64,000 bases of DNA from NCBI GenBank assembly GCA_045631645.1, contig JAZQVC010000045.1:17011-81010 (forward strand), given 5' to 3'. The stretch's first letter is position 1. The number at the start of each line of letters is the position of its first letter. The notes under the pieces are model-generated. The model was not told the DNA's origin and did no database searches. It was given only the letters and a program-made list of their open reading frames with translations. The stretch is from SIG459 sp045631645 (lineage in GTDB: Bacteria; Bacillota; Clostridia; Oscillospirales; Oscillospiraceae). Position numbers and translations under genes: made by a program. This document shows, in pieces, positions 25,011 to 33,719 of the stretch.

Positions 25011-25859
25011 TTATAAAGTTTTAAGTGTATCCTGCAGGAAGCGCACAGCCATGCGAATGTCATCAGCGCCGTTTTTAACTTCGCGCTCAATGGTCAGATA
25101 GCCGTCATAGCCGATTTCCTTCAGTGCGTTCAGATAGGGGATCCAGCGTACAGAGCCTTCGCCCAGGGGAGTTTCAACGCAAACTCCGCAGGTGGCTGCC
25201 CATTCAAGGCCACCTTCTGCAAAGTTGTGGTAGAAATCGGCGGGGGCGATTTTCTTGAGAGAGTGACCGTCCTTTGCATGGGTGTGAACGATGAAGTTTC
25301 CGGCGGTTTTAACGGCGCTTACTTCGTCGTCGGCGCCTACCATTACAAGGTTGGCGGGGTCATAGTTGATTCCAACACCGCCGCCGCACTTCTCAAGGAA
25401 GCCGCGGAGAGTGGCAATGGCCTCGGGACCGGTTTCAACGGCCACATAGGAGCCCATCTTGCGGGCATATTCGCCGGCTTCACCCATAGCATCCAGCATG
25501 ATCTGGTAACGGGGGTCGGATTTATCACCGGGGACAACGCCGATATGGGTGGTGACTATGCGGCAATCAACCATGTCGGCAAGGTCGATAACCTTTTTGA
25601 GATAGCTCAGCTTGTCGGGATTATCCTCGGCCTTTTCGAAGCCGAAGCCGCCAAGCTCGCCGCAAAGGGCGGTGACAGTCTGGCCGCAGCTGCGGGCGGT
25701 ATCGCGCACAGTTGCGATCATATCTTTGGAAACGGTGCGGGGATCGAATTCGTCCGCCGCATAAACCTGAACGCCCTCGGCGCCACAGCGCTGAGAGGTG
25801 CGGATGCCTTCGATAAGACCTACGCCGAACCAATCGGCAAGGGTGGCAATCTTAAACAT
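25011..25859 (-). CDS. Xylose-isomerase-like TIM-barrel protein (sugar phosphate isomerase/epimerase)
   Basis: 282 residues. FKIATLADWFGVGL opens the barrel; GAEGVQVYA, VAVETGPEA, GINYDPANLVM, NFIVHTHAKDG and YDGYLTIEREV supply the Glu, Asp, His and Glu of the usual metal site. It differs clearly from the neighbouring TIM-barrel protein, so the two probably act on different steps. Five bases separate it from the oxidoreductase upstream in the operon, implying coupled translation. Confidence 0.9.
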   Translation of the reverse strand: MFKIATLADWFGVGLIEGIRTSQRCGAEGVQVYAADEFDPRTVSKDMIATVRDTARSCGQTVTALCGELGGFGFEKAEDNPDKLSYLKKVIDLADMVDCRIVTTHIGVVPGDKSDPRYQIMLDAMGEAGEYARKMGSYVAVETGPEAIATLRGFLEKCGGGVGINYDPANLVMVGADDEVSAVKTAGNFIVHTHAKDGHSLKKIAPADFYHNFAEGGLEWAATCGVCVETPLGEGSVRWIPYLNALKEIGYDGYLTIEREVKNGADDIRMAVRFLQDTLKTL

Positions 25860-25864
25860 AGGCT

Positions 25865-27010
25865 TTACTCCTCAACCTTGACCCAGCGGCCTTCTTTGGA
25901 AGAACGAATGATGGCGTCGCACAGAGTCATCTCGCGCAGACCATCTTCGAAGGTTGCGAAAAGACCGCGGCTGGTGTCGCCCTTTTCAATGGCGGCATAA
26001 ATGGCCTTGAAGTTCTGCTTGAAGGTATCGGGGAAGCCTTCAACATGTCCGCCGGGATAGCCGTTGACAGAGGAGGCAAGAGGATCGAGGAGGGAGGGAT
26101 CCTTGGGGATCTTCTGGTTGTAACCGTCGCGGCGGCCTACCCAAAGGTCGTTGCTGTCTTCGCTGTCCCAGCGCAGAGAGCAGTTGCTGCCGCTGATGTT
26201 ATAGGTGATCTGGTTCTTGCGGCCTGCGAATACCTGGTTGATGACGCAGGAGCCGATAGCGCCGTTATCAAAGTGGAACAAAACTGCGCAATAGTCCTCG
26301 GTGTCGATGGGAACTTCTGCGTAGTCCTCGGGGCGCAGAGCCATGCCGGAATAGGTGTCAACGGGCTTCAGGGGCTTTTTGCGAGTCTTATGGAAGGTTG
26401 CAAAGTCTGCAAATACTTCGGTGGCGCGGAGGCCGGCGGCGCTTTCAACCATGTCGATCCAATGAGAGCCGATGTCGCCGAAGGCGCGGGATTCGCCGCT
26501 TACTTCGGGCTCAAGACGCCAGCTGTAGTCGGTATCGAGGAAGAGCCAGTCCTGAAGATAGCTGCCGTGAACGCTGTAAATCTTTCCAACCTCGCCGCGC
26601 TCTATCATGGAGCGGGTCTGCATAACCTGGGGATACCAGCGGCAGTTGAAGTTAACGGCGTTGACAATGTTATACTTCTTGGCGCAGGCAACCAGTTCTC
26701 TTGCCTGTTCAACAGTGGTGGTAAGAGGTTTCTCGCATACAACGGCGATGCCGCGTTCCATGGCATACATTGCCATTTCATAGTGGGAGGCGTTGGGAGT
26801 GCAGATATGGACTACGTCGGGCTTTTCGGTATCCAGCATTTCCTTGTAGTCATTGTATCCTCTGGGTACGCAGTGAGCTTCAGCCTTAGCAGCTCCGCTG
26901 GGAAAATCGGCAACGGCGACAACGTCAACATTGCCAAGACGGCGGAGAGCCTCAATATGGGCGGCACCGATAAATCCGACGCCTATTACGCAAGCCTTGA
27001 ATCGTTTCAC
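25865..27010 (-). CDS. Gfo/Idh/MocA family oxidoreductase, first gene of leftward operon
   Basis: 381 residues. GTG start preceded by AGGGGGA. The nucleotide fold is FKACVIGVGFIGAAHIEAL; VVHICTPNASHYEM and VVCEKPLTTTVEQARELV carry the EKP motif. SRAFGDIGSHWIDMVE has the conserved Asp and His. The C-terminus GYPGGHVEGFPDTFKQNF resembles inositol- or glycoside-active members. It directly follows a clear promoter at 27092-27120 (minus strand) and leads TIM-barrel, TIM-barrel, oxidoreductase and nagB-like genes. Confidence 0.92.
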   Translation of the reverse strand: MKRFKACVIGVGFIGAAHIEALRRLGNVDVVAVADFPSGAAKAEAHCVPRGYNDYKEMLDTEKPDVVHICTPNASHYEMAMYAMERGIAVVCEKPLTTTVEQARELVACAKKYNIVNAVNFNCRWYPQVMQTRSMIERGEVGKIYSVHGSYLQDWLFLDTDYSWRLEPEVSGESRAFGDIGSHWIDMVESAAGLRATEVFADFATFHKTRKKPLKPVDTYSGMALRPEDYAEVPIDTEDYCAVLFHFDNGAIGSCVINQVFAGRKNQITYNISGSNCSLRWDSEDSNDLWVGRRDGYNQKIPKDPSLLDPLASSVNGYPGGHVEGFPDTFKQNFKAIYAAIEKGDTSRGLFATFEDGLREMTLCDAIIRSSKEGRWVKVEE

Positions 27011-27091
27011 AAAAAGATCCCCCTTAAAATTTATTGTTTTTTAATTTTTATCGTTTATCGCGAAAATTTTTGCAAATTTTCAGATGTAATC

Positions 27092-27120
27092 AGTATAGCC
27101 TATATTGCAAGCAAATGCAA
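27092..27120 (-). promoter_or_regulatory. Sigma-A promoter for the leftward sugar operon
   Basis: On the minus strand TTGCAT (27120-27115) is followed by a 17-base spacer and TATACT (27097-27092). It lies about 85 bases before the GTG at 27010 and faces away from the rightward promoter at 27166-27194. Confidence 0.75.
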
Positions 27121-27146
27121 GAGAAACCAAGGGGATTTGCAAATGA

Positions 27147-27182
27147 TGAAAAGAATTGAAAAGTATTGAAAATAAATGAAAA
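27147..27182. repeat. Four TGAAAA repeats at exact 10-bp spacing in the divergent control region
   Basis: TGAAAA starts at 27147, 27157, 27167 and 27177. The third overlaps the -35 of the rightward promoter and the fourth lies in its spacer. One-helical-turn phasing puts all copies on one face. DeoR-family repressors often use TGAAA-like direct repeats, and a DeoR-type gene is in the rightward operon (32104-32859), so this is a candidate operator. A-tract bending is the alternative. Confidence 0.65.
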
Positions 27183-27194
27183 GGGTGTTACAAT
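27166..27194 (+). promoter_or_regulatory. Sigma-A promoter for the rightward deoC operon
   Basis: TTGAAA (27166-27171), 17-base spacer, TACAAT (27189-27194). The transcript would carry a leader of about 90 bases before deoC. Confidence 0.78.
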
Positions 27195-27215
27195 ATCTCC
27201 GTAGCAAATATAAGG

Positions 27216-27246
27216 CCTTGCCATGCCCTGAAGGGATATGGTGAGG
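27216..27246 (+). other. Hairpin in the deoC operon leader
   Basis: CCTTGCCATGCCC pairs with GGGATATGGTGAGG around a TGAA loop, with G-U pairs and one bulge. It lies between promoter and ribosome site and has no T-run. It may protect the 5' end; no known riboswitch was recognised. Confidence 0.45.
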
Positions 27247-27289
27247 GGTAAAAAAACGAAAATTATAATTTTGAAAGGAAATGATTATT

Positions 27290-28048
27290 ATGAACAAAAT
27301 CAAAGCTCAGGATATCGCCGATATGATCGACCACTCTCTGCTCAACCCCACTTTTACCATGGATGAAATCAGAAGAGGCTGCGAAATCGCAAAGGAGTAT
27401 AAATGCATTTCCGTATGTCTGCGTCCCAGTGATGTTGAATTCGCTTCCGAGATTCTGAAGGGCAGCGATGTTCTTATCACCACCGTTATCGGCTTCCCCC
27501 ATGGCTCCAACCTGACCGAGGTTAAGGTTTATGAAACCAAGATGGCCATTGAGCAGGGCTGCGTTGAGGTTGACGTTGTTCTTAATATCGGCCGTCTCCT
27601 TTCCGGCGACTATGATTATGTTGAAAAAGATCTGAAGGCTGTTGTTGACGCAGCTCACGAGAAGAATGTTATTGTCAAGGTTATCTTTGAAAACGCCTAT
27701 CTGACCGATGAGCAGAAACTGAAGGCATGCGAAATCTGCACCCGTGTTGGCGCTGACTTCACCAAGACTTCCACCGGCTATGCTCCCTCCGGCGCAACTA
27801 TTCATGACCTGAAGCTGATGCGTGCCAACACCGCTCCCAACATGCAGGTTAAGGCAGCAGGTGGCGTTCGCAAGCTGGATGACGCTCTGATGGTTAAGGC
27901 TGTTGGCGGCACCCGTTTTGGCTGCACCCGTACCGAGACCATGATGGCTGATGCCCGCGAGCGTGAAGCCGCCGGCACCCTCGTCCTGCCCGAAGTTACC
28001 GACGATATGGAATTTCCTGCTGTTCTGGCAGCACGCGAGGGTAAATAA
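27290..28048 (+). CDS. deoC: Deoxyribose-phosphate aldolase family protein (DeoC)
   Basis: 252 residues, class I aldolase TIM barrel. Schiff-base Lys159 is in DFTKTSTGYAPSGATIHDL, proton-relay Lys188 in QVKAAGGVRK and Asp95 in EVDVVLNIG. The classical reaction cleaves deoxyribose-5-phosphate to glyceraldehyde-3-phosphate and acetaldehyde. No deoxynucleoside genes are nearby, so a related sugar phosphate is possible here. Start at 27290 lies 9 bases after AAAGGAA (an ATG at 27281 abuts it). It is first in the rightward operon. Confidence 0.92.
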   Translation: MNKIKAQDIADMIDHSLLNPTFTMDEIRRGCEIAKEYKCISVCLRPSDVEFASEILKGSDVLITTVIGFPHGSNLTEVKVYETKMAIEQGCVEVDVVLNIGRLLSGDYDYVEKDLKAVVDAAHEKNVIVKVIFENAYLTDEQKLKACEICTRVGADFTKTSTGYAPSGATIHDLKLMRANTAPNMQVKAAGGVRKLDDALMVKAVGGTRFGCTRTETMMADAREREAAGTLVLPEVTDDMEFPAVLAAREGK

Positions 28049-28074
28049 ATTAAAAAAACGAGGAGAATGAGCGC

Positions 28075-29187
28075 ATGGAAAGCATAAAGGAAAAACTGAT
28101 TGCCGCGACAAAATATGAGTCGCCCGTACGTAAGGATTGGCGTATCGGCTGCATCGGCTCAGGTTTTATTATGGCCGACTGCCATCTGTTGTCTTACCGC
28201 AATGCAGGATTCAATCCTGTTGCCATTGCCTCCCGCACTCCCGCCAATGCCAAGGCTGTGGCTGAGCGCCATAATATCCCCAAGGTATACGATACCTGGC
28301 AGGAAATGTTGAAGGATGACTCCATCGAAATTCTTGATATTGCATATCCCCCCGATCAGCAGCTTGAAATCGTTCGTGAGGCGGTAAAGTGCCCCAACCT
28401 GAAGGGCATTCTCTGCCAGAAACCCATTGAAATGTCCATAGAAAATGCCCGTGAGATAGTCCGTCTGGGCGAGGAAAACGGAAAGGCTATCGCAGTAAAC
28501 TCCAACATGCGCTGCGACCAGTCCATGCGTGCGCTGAAGTATCTGCTGGATACAGGCGAACTGGGCGAACCCGTTCTGGCCACCATCGAAATGCGCGCAA
28601 TTCCCCACTGGCAGACCTTCCTGCAGGAATATGACAAGCTGGAGATATTCGGAATGGGCATTCACCATGTTGATATTTTCCGCTTCATGTTCGGCGATCC
28701 TGCTGAAATCACCGCTGTTTGCCGCACCGATCCCCGCACCAAGTTTGAGCATGTGGACGGTATCGTGCAGTTCACCTATAAGTATGATAACGGCATAATG
28801 GCCACTTCTCTGGACGATGTTTGGGCATGGCCCGAAGAACCCTGCGAGAAGGATATTTACATCAAGTGGCGCGTGGAAGGCACCGAAGGTATGGCTCAGG
28901 GCACCATCGGTTGGCCCAAGTATCCCGAGCATTGCCCCTCCACTCTGCGCTTCACTTCCAAGCGTTATCCCCATCAGTGGATAGAGCCTCAGTGGGATAC
29001 CGTATGGTTCCCCGATGCTTTTGAAGGCACTATGGCTCAGCTGCTGCGTGCTGTTGAGCAGGGCGCAGAACCTGAAATTTCCGCACGCGATAATGTCCAC
29101 ACCATTGCCTGCGTGGAAGCTTGCTATAAGTCCATTGCCGAAAAGCGTACGGTTGCTCTCAGCGAGCTGCTGCTTCCCACCGATTGA
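28075..29187 (+). CDS. Gfo/Idh/MocA family oxidoreductase
   Basis: 370 residues. After a 22-residue lead comes WRIGCIGSGFIMADCHLLSY; EILDIAYPPDQQLEI and GILCQKPIEMSIENARE follow. Here the usual EKP motif reads QKP, so the residue before the catalytic Lys is Gln. FGMGIHHVDIFRFMFG holds the conserved His and Asp. Long C-terminal part with several Trp and Pro residues (ALDDVWAWPEEPCEKD-like region) suggests an extended substrate pocket. Paired with a TIM-barrel gene 20 bases downstream. Confidence 0.9.
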   Translation: MESIKEKLIAATKYESPVRKDWRIGCIGSGFIMADCHLLSYRNAGFNPVAIASRTPANAKAVAERHNIPKVYDTWQEMLKDDSIEILDIAYPPDQQLEIVREAVKCPNLKGILCQKPIEMSIENAREIVRLGEENGKAIAVNSNMRCDQSMRALKYLLDTGELGEPVLATIEMRAIPHWQTFLQEYDKLEIFGMGIHHVDIFRFMFGDPAEITAVCRTDPRTKFEHVDGIVQFTYKYDNGIMATSLDDVWAWPEEPCEKDIYIKWRVEGTEGMAQGTIGWPKYPEHCPSTLRFTSKRYPHQWIEPQWDTVWFPDAFEGTMAQLLRAVEQGAEPEISARDNVHTIACVEACYKSIAEKRTVALSELLLPTD

Positions 29188-29207
29188 TATTTTAGGAGGA
29201 TTCAATA

Positions 29208-30110
29208 ATGATAAACGTTGGTATTTTCACCGGTTATTATCCCTATAAAATGGACGAGGTCATTCGCCGCATCAAGGCCACCGACTTCGGCTGCGTTCAG
29301 CTGGACGTATCCTTCAAGGATTTTGACGCTGCCTATGAGCCTCTTACTGAGAAGAAGGCACATGAGATACGCGATGCATTCCGCGATGCAAATCTTCCCG
29401 TAATCGCTGTTTCCGGCTACACCAACTTCATCCATCCCGATCCCGACATCCGCAAGCGCAACATCAACTATCTCAAGATGATGCTCCGTTATGCCCGCGA
29501 TCTGGGCTGCCCCTATGTAGGCAGTGAAACCGGCACTTATAACCTTGAAAGCGACTGGGTTTGGCATGATATGAACGCAAGTCCCAAGGTTTATGACGAG
29601 ACCATTGAAATCATCCGCGATCTGGCTGAATTTGCAGGTCAGTGGGGCTCCACTTTCGTGGTTGAAAACTATGTAAACAACGTTATCGGCTCTGTTGAAC
29701 AGGTTGAGCGTATGTTTAAGGATGTAAACAGCAAGCATCTGGGTCTTATCTGCGACCCCACCAACTATTTTGATGAGAACACCATCAAGGATGTTGACGG
29801 TACTATCAACAAGATATTTGACCGCCTCAGCCCCTATATGAAGATAGCTCACGCAAAGGACATCAAGCTGGCAACCGATACCGGCGAAAAGCATGCTGAC
29901 ATCGACGCCGATGCTTCCCACTCCTTCCGCGGTTCCGGCGGTGTTGAGCTGCCTGCAGCCGGTCTTGGCATTCTGAACTATGAGCTCTATGTCAAGCGTC
30001 TGGCTGAAGAGCATCCCAACATCCCCCTGATTATTGAGCATCTGGATGAGGGTGATATTGAGCGCGCAAAGCGCTTCACTGACAGCGTGCTTAAGCGCGT
30101 TGGCGTATAA
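29208..30110 (+). CDS. Xylose-isomerase-like TIM-barrel protein (sugar phosphate isomerase/epimerase)
   Basis: 300 residues. INVGIFTGYYPYKMDEVI at strand 1, FGCVQLDVSF, CPYVGSETGTYN, TFVVENYVNNVIG with Glu, LGLICDPTNYFD with Asp, KIAHAKDIKLA with His, and PLIIEHLDEGDIE with Glu give a complete metal site. GGAGGA lies upstream. It follows an oxidoreductase and precedes a ROK kinase, in line with sequential oxidation, isomerisation and phosphorylation of a sugar; substrate unknown. Confidence 0.9.
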   Translation: MINVGIFTGYYPYKMDEVIRRIKATDFGCVQLDVSFKDFDAAYEPLTEKKAHEIRDAFRDANLPVIAVSGYTNFIHPDPDIRKRNINYLKMMLRYARDLGCPYVGSETGTYNLESDWVWHDMNASPKVYDETIEIIRDLAEFAGQWGSTFVVENYVNNVIGSVEQVERMFKDVNSKHLGLICDPTNYFDENTIKDVDGTINKIFDRLSPYMKIAHAKDIKLATDTGEKHADIDADASHSFRGSGGVELPAAGLGILNYELYVKRLAEEHPNIPLIIEHLDEGDIERAKRFTDSVLKRVGV

Positions 30111-30142
30111 GCTTTTTTGGCAAAAAAACGGAGGAAAAAACT

Positions 30143-31090
30143 ATGCAATACCGTATAGGAATTGATCTGGGCGGCACCGCCATCAAGGCAGGTGTCGTGG
30201 ATGAAAATAATGAAGTAGTGTTCAGCCATTCTCAGCCCACCGGAGAAGGCTTTGAACAGGTTGTTGCGGATATGGCCAAGGCTGCGGAAACAGTCGCCGC
30301 CATGGCGGGACTCAAGGTTTCCGACTTCCCCTGCGTGGGCGTAGGTACCCCCAGCTGCATAAACCCCAACACAGGACGCCTTGTTTTCTCCAACAATACC
30401 AACTGGAGAGATATGCCTCTGCGTGAGGAACTGGAAAAGCATCTGCCCGTACCTGTTTATATCGGCAACGATGCAAACTGCGCCATTATCGGCGAAGCGG
30501 TTGCTGGCGCAGCCAAGGGCTGCCAGAGCGTTATTATGCTGACTCTTGGCACCGGTGTTGGCGGCGGCGTTATTCTTGGCGGAAAGCTGTTTGTAGGCGG
30601 AGATGGCATGGGCGCTGAGCTGGGTCATGCTCCCGTAATGCATAAGGGCAATATGTGCACCTGCGGCATTCCCGGCTGCCTGGAGGCATATGCTTCCGTA
30701 ACCGCATTGATTCAGCAGGCGGAAGAGGCCATGAAGGCTTATCCCGATTCTCTGCTCCATGCCCGCGCAGCGGAAAACGGCGGAAAGCTCAACGGACGCA
30801 TCATTTTTGACTGCGCCCATGAGAATGATAGCGCAGCTCTTGCGGTTGTTGATCAGTATGAGGAATATCTGGCAAACGGTATCGGCGGACTTATCAATAT
30901 TTTCCGCCCCGAAATTTTCCTGATTGGCGGCGGCTTGTCCGCTCAGGGCGACTATCTCCTTGACCCCATCCGTGAAAAGGTTAAGAAGTATGTCTTCGCC
31001 TATGATATTATCGGTGCGCCTCCCGTTGTAAAGGCAACTTTGGGCAATGCGGCCGGCACCATTGGCGCTGCATATCTTGACAGAATGTAA
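30143..31090 (+). CDS. ROK-family sugar kinase
   Basis: 315 residues. ATP-binding IGIDLGGTAIKAGVVDENN; sugar-binding YIGNDANCAIIGEA with the catalytic Asp; TLGTGVGGGVI; the ROK zinc site GHAPVMHKGNMCTCGIPGCL followed by EAYAS. It would phosphorylate glucose, N-acetylmannosamine or a related hexose at C6. With NanE encoded in the same operon a ManNAc-kinase (NanK-like) role is attractive but not proven. RBS GGAGGA. Confidence 0.92.
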   Translation: MQYRIGIDLGGTAIKAGVVDENNEVVFSHSQPTGEGFEQVVADMAKAAETVAAMAGLKVSDFPCVGVGTPSCINPNTGRLVFSNNTNWRDMPLREELEKHLPVPVYIGNDANCAIIGEAVAGAAKGCQSVIMLTLGTGVGGGVILGGKLFVGGDGMGAELGHAPVMHKGNMCTCGIPGCLEAYASVTALIQQAEEAMKAYPDSLLHARAAENGGKLNGRIIFDCAHENDSAALAVVDQYEEYLANGIGGLINIFRPEIFLIGGGLSAQGDYLLDPIREKVKKYVFAYDIIGAPPVVKATLGNAAGTIGAAYLDRM

Positions 31091-31094
31091 TGCC

Positions 31095-32090
31095 ATGCGT
31101 TTTGGAACTATAGGAACAAACTTTATTGCCCGTGAATTTCTCAGCGCAGGAGAGAGCCTTGACGGCTTCTCTCTTGCGGCTGTATATTCCCGGGAGGAGG
31201 AAAGGGCAAAGGCTTTTGCAGGAGAGCGTTCGGGCGTTGTCTGCGTAACTGATTTGAACGAGCTTGCAGCTATGGACAATGTGGACGCGGTTTATATTTC
31301 CTCTCCAAATGCATTTCATGCTCAGCAGGCTGAGATGATGCTCAAAGCCGGAAAGCATGTGCTTTTGGAAAAGCCTGCCTGCCCCGACGAGGAGACCTTT
31401 GCCCGTCTGCGCTCTCTGGCGCAGGAAAAGGCTCTTGTGCTTCTTGAGGCAATGCGCCCCGCTTTCATGCCGAGCTTTCAGCTTTTGAAAAAAGCCATTG
31501 GGGAAGTGGGAGCGGTTCGTCGGGTTTCTTTCACTTACTGCCAATATTCATCCAGATATGACGCATATAAGCGGGGCGTAGTTGAAAATGCCTTCAATCC
31601 CGCGCTTTGCAACGGCTCGCTGATGGATATCGGCGTTTACTGCATCCACGCTCTCGTGGCGCTTTTCGGCATGCCGGAGAAAATAAGCGCCGTTGCCAAC
31701 AAGCTGGATAACGGCTTGGATAGTCAGGGCGGAGTTCTCTGCGTTTATCCCGAAATGCTGGCGGAACTTAGCTGGTCCAAAATTGCCGATAGTCGCCGCC
31801 GCAACGAAATTCAGGGCGAGCAGGGAACGCTGCTTATTGACAGTATTACAAATCCCAAGGACATTGTATTCGTGGGCAGGGATAAATCTCAGAAGATTAT
31901 CCACCATGATCCCGACCCTGAATTTTTCAACATGAGTCATGAGATACGCGCTTTCATGGATTTTGCGGCAATTTCCGCGGAGGAGAGCCGTCCATGGGAA
32001 AGCTACAACCAAGTGACTGAGCAGGTGCTGGTTTTGATGGATGAAATACGCTCTCAGACGGGCATCGATTTTATAAATCTGCACCAATGA
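31095..32090 (+). CDS. Gfo/Idh/MocA family oxidoreductase (short form)
   Basis: 331 residues starting MRFGTIGTNFIAREFL, with VDAVYISSPNAFHAQQAEMM and HVLLEKPACPDEETF (EKP present) and NGSLMDIGVYCIHALVALFG carrying the Asp and His. The ATG at 31095 is 4 bases after the kinase stop, implying translational coupling. The layout is closest to the plain dehydrogenase branch (331 residues, simple C-terminus). It is the only one of the five oxidoreductase genes not next to a TIM-barrel gene. Confidence 0.9.
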   Translation: MRFGTIGTNFIAREFLSAGESLDGFSLAAVYSREEERAKAFAGERSGVVCVTDLNELAAMDNVDAVYISSPNAFHAQQAEMMLKAGKHVLLEKPACPDEETFARLRSLAQEKALVLLEAMRPAFMPSFQLLKKAIGEVGAVRRVSFTYCQYSSRYDAYKRGVVENAFNPALCNGSLMDIGVYCIHALVALFGMPEKISAVANKLDNGLDSQGGVLCVYPEMLAELSWSKIADSRRRNEIQGEQGTLLIDSITNPKDIVFVGRDKSQKIIHHDPDPEFFNMSHEIRAFMDFAAISAEESRPWESYNQVTEQVLVLMDEIRSQTGIDFINLHQ

Positions 32091-32103
32091 AAGGGTGAGC
32101 AGA

Positions 32104-32859
32104 ATGATCGCTTCAGCGAGAAGTTTATATATTTTGAAGCGGCTCAACGAGTCGGCCGTTGTGGATTATAAGAGTATTGCCCTTGAATTGGGGGTTTCGG
32201 AAGCCACGGTGAGACGCGACTTTGAGAAGCTGGAAGCTCAGGGCAAGCTGCGCCGCGTGCAAAGCGGAGCAATGCGCCCGGACGGAAGCGAGTCGGACTT
32301 CGATGTGGAACTTTCCATACGTGCAAAGCACAATATAAACCATGATGAGAAAATGCTGGTAGCCCGCGCGGCGGCGGAAGCTGTTCAGCCGGGAGAATGC
32401 ATTTTTCTGGATATGGGCACAAGTATTGCGCCCATGATCTCTGTTTTGTTTTCAAAGCCCATTCGCATTGTCACCTGCAACAATGTGGTGCTTCAGAGGG
32501 TAACACCCGATACCAAGGCCGAGGTCTTTTCTCTCGGCGGGCGCGTAGTGCCCCGCGACCAGATGATTGTGGGACCCATGACAGAGAGCAATCTGGAGCA
32601 GTTCGGCTTTAACCGTGCATTCATCGGATGCATGGGCTTAAATCCTGCTAACAATATCGTTTATGCAACGGACATGGAGTGCGTGCGATTGAAACAGGTT
32701 GCTATGAAAAATGCAGAGCGCAGTTATCTTTTGGCGGACAGTAGTAAGCTCAGTAAAGTGGGTCTGTTCCGTTTTGCAGGTGTTGATCTCTTTGAAAAAG
32801 TGTATATCAACGGTCCCAGACCGGAAGGAGATTTTCCGGAAAATATTGTGTTCGTCTAA
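32104..32859 (+). CDS. DeoR-family transcriptional regulator
   Basis: 251 residues. N-terminal winged helix (SLYILKRLNESAVVDYKSI; SVSEATVRRDFEKLEAQGKL-type helix) with the family RRDF motif. The C-terminal DeoRC sensor domain has ECIFLDMGTSIAPM, VTCNNVVLQRV, FSLGGRVVPRDQMIVGP and LLADSSKLSKVGLFRFA. It should bind a sugar phosphate and release DNA. The ATG at 32104 follows AAGGGTGA. It is probably autoregulated through the TGAAAA repeats at 27147-27182. A hairpin follows the gene. Confidence 0.9.
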   Translation: MIASARSLYILKRLNESAVVDYKSIALELGVSEATVRRDFEKLEAQGKLRRVQSGAMRPDGSESDFDVELSIRAKHNINHDEKMLVARAAAEAVQPGECIFLDMGTSIAPMISVLFSKPIRIVTCNNVVLQRVTPDTKAEVFSLGGRVVPRDQMIVGPMTESNLEQFGFNRAFIGCMGLNPANNIVYATDMECVRLKQVAMKNAERSYLLADSSKLSKVGLFRFAGVDLFEKVYINGPRPEGDFPENIVFV

Positions 32860-32875
32860 GAAAAAGTGAAAAATC

Positions 32876-32907
32876 AAAGCTGTCCATACTTGGGTGTGGA
32901 CAGCTTT
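32876..32907 (+). other. Hairpin between DeoR gene and nanE
   Basis: AAAGCTGTCCA (32876-32886) pairs perfectly with TGGACAGCTTT (32897-32907) around a 10-base loop. GCAAAAATG follows rather than a T-run, so it is a weak terminator at most. It may mark a processing site or partial attenuation before nanE. Confidence 0.6.
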
Positions 32908-32967
32908 GCAAAAATGAAGTTAAGTATGAAATTTAATCGATAAATAAAAAGGGAGGAGTCAGCCCGT

Positions 32968-33717
32968 ATGAAAACCAATGATCCCAGAAAAAAAGCAATA
33001 TTAGAGTCCTTTAAAAATGGCCTGATCGTATCCTGCCAGGTGCAGCACGATGATCCCATTTCTACCCCCGATATGCATGTGAAAATGGCTGAAGCAGCTG
33101 TTTGGGGCGGTGCGGTTGGCATTCGCGCCAATTCTCCCGAGCAGATCCGTGATATTAAGAAAGTTGTTGATCTGCCTGTTATCGGTCTTTATAAACAGTG
33201 GAAAGAGGGCACCGATGTGTTCATCACTCCCACTATGGATGCCGTGCGCGAGGTATATGAGGCAGGCGCAGAGATAATAGCTCTGGACTGCACTGATCAG
33301 ATAACCGCTGAGGGACGTCCTGCATGGGAACTGCTGCCTCAGGCAATGAAGGAATTCCCCGATGCCATGTTCTTTGCTGATGTATCCACCTATGAAGAGG
33401 CTGCAAGAGCGGTTGAACTGGGCGCCGACATCGTAGGCCCCACTCTTTACGGATACACCGAGCAGACCAAGCATATTGAAGAACCCAATCTGCGCGAATT
33501 CGCCCGTATGTGCCGCGATTTCGGCGATAAGGTGTATATGATTATGGAGGGTCATATCTACTCTCCCGAGGATGCGATCAAGTGCCTTTATCTTGGCGCA
33601 CATTCTGTCGTGGTGGGAAGCGCCATCACCCGTCCCCATCTCATCACCAAGAGATTCACCGATCTGATGGGTTGCTATAAGACCAACTGGCGCGATGCTG
33701 AAAGGAGTGCACACTAA
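32968..33717 (+). CDS. nanE: N-acetylmannosamine-6-phosphate 2-epimerase
   Basis: 249 residues, NanE-type TIM barrel. LIVSCQVQHDDPISTPDMH, GAVGIRANSPEQIRDIKK, LPVIGLYKQWKEG, IIALDCTD, DVSTYEEAARAVELGADIVG and HSVVVGSAITRPHLITKRF are family landmarks, with the catalytic Lys in YKQ. It converts ManNAc-6-phosphate to GlcNAc-6-phosphate, a step of sialic acid use. GGGAGG upstream. Neither a sialate lyase (NanA) nor GlcNAc-6-phosphate deacetylase (NagA) is seen in the window. Confidence 0.9.
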   Translation: MKTNDPRKKAILESFKNGLIVSCQVQHDDPISTPDMHVKMAEAAVWGGAVGIRANSPEQIRDIKKVVDLPVIGLYKQWKEGTDVFITPTMDAVREVYEAGAEIIALDCTDQITAEGRPAWELLPQAMKEFPDAMFFADVSTYEEAARAVELGADIVGPTLYGYTEQTKHIEEPNLREFARMCRDFGDKVYMIMEGHIYSPEDAIKCLYLGAHSVVVGSAITRPHLITKRFTDLMGCYKTNWRDAERSAH

Positions 33718-33719
33718 TT

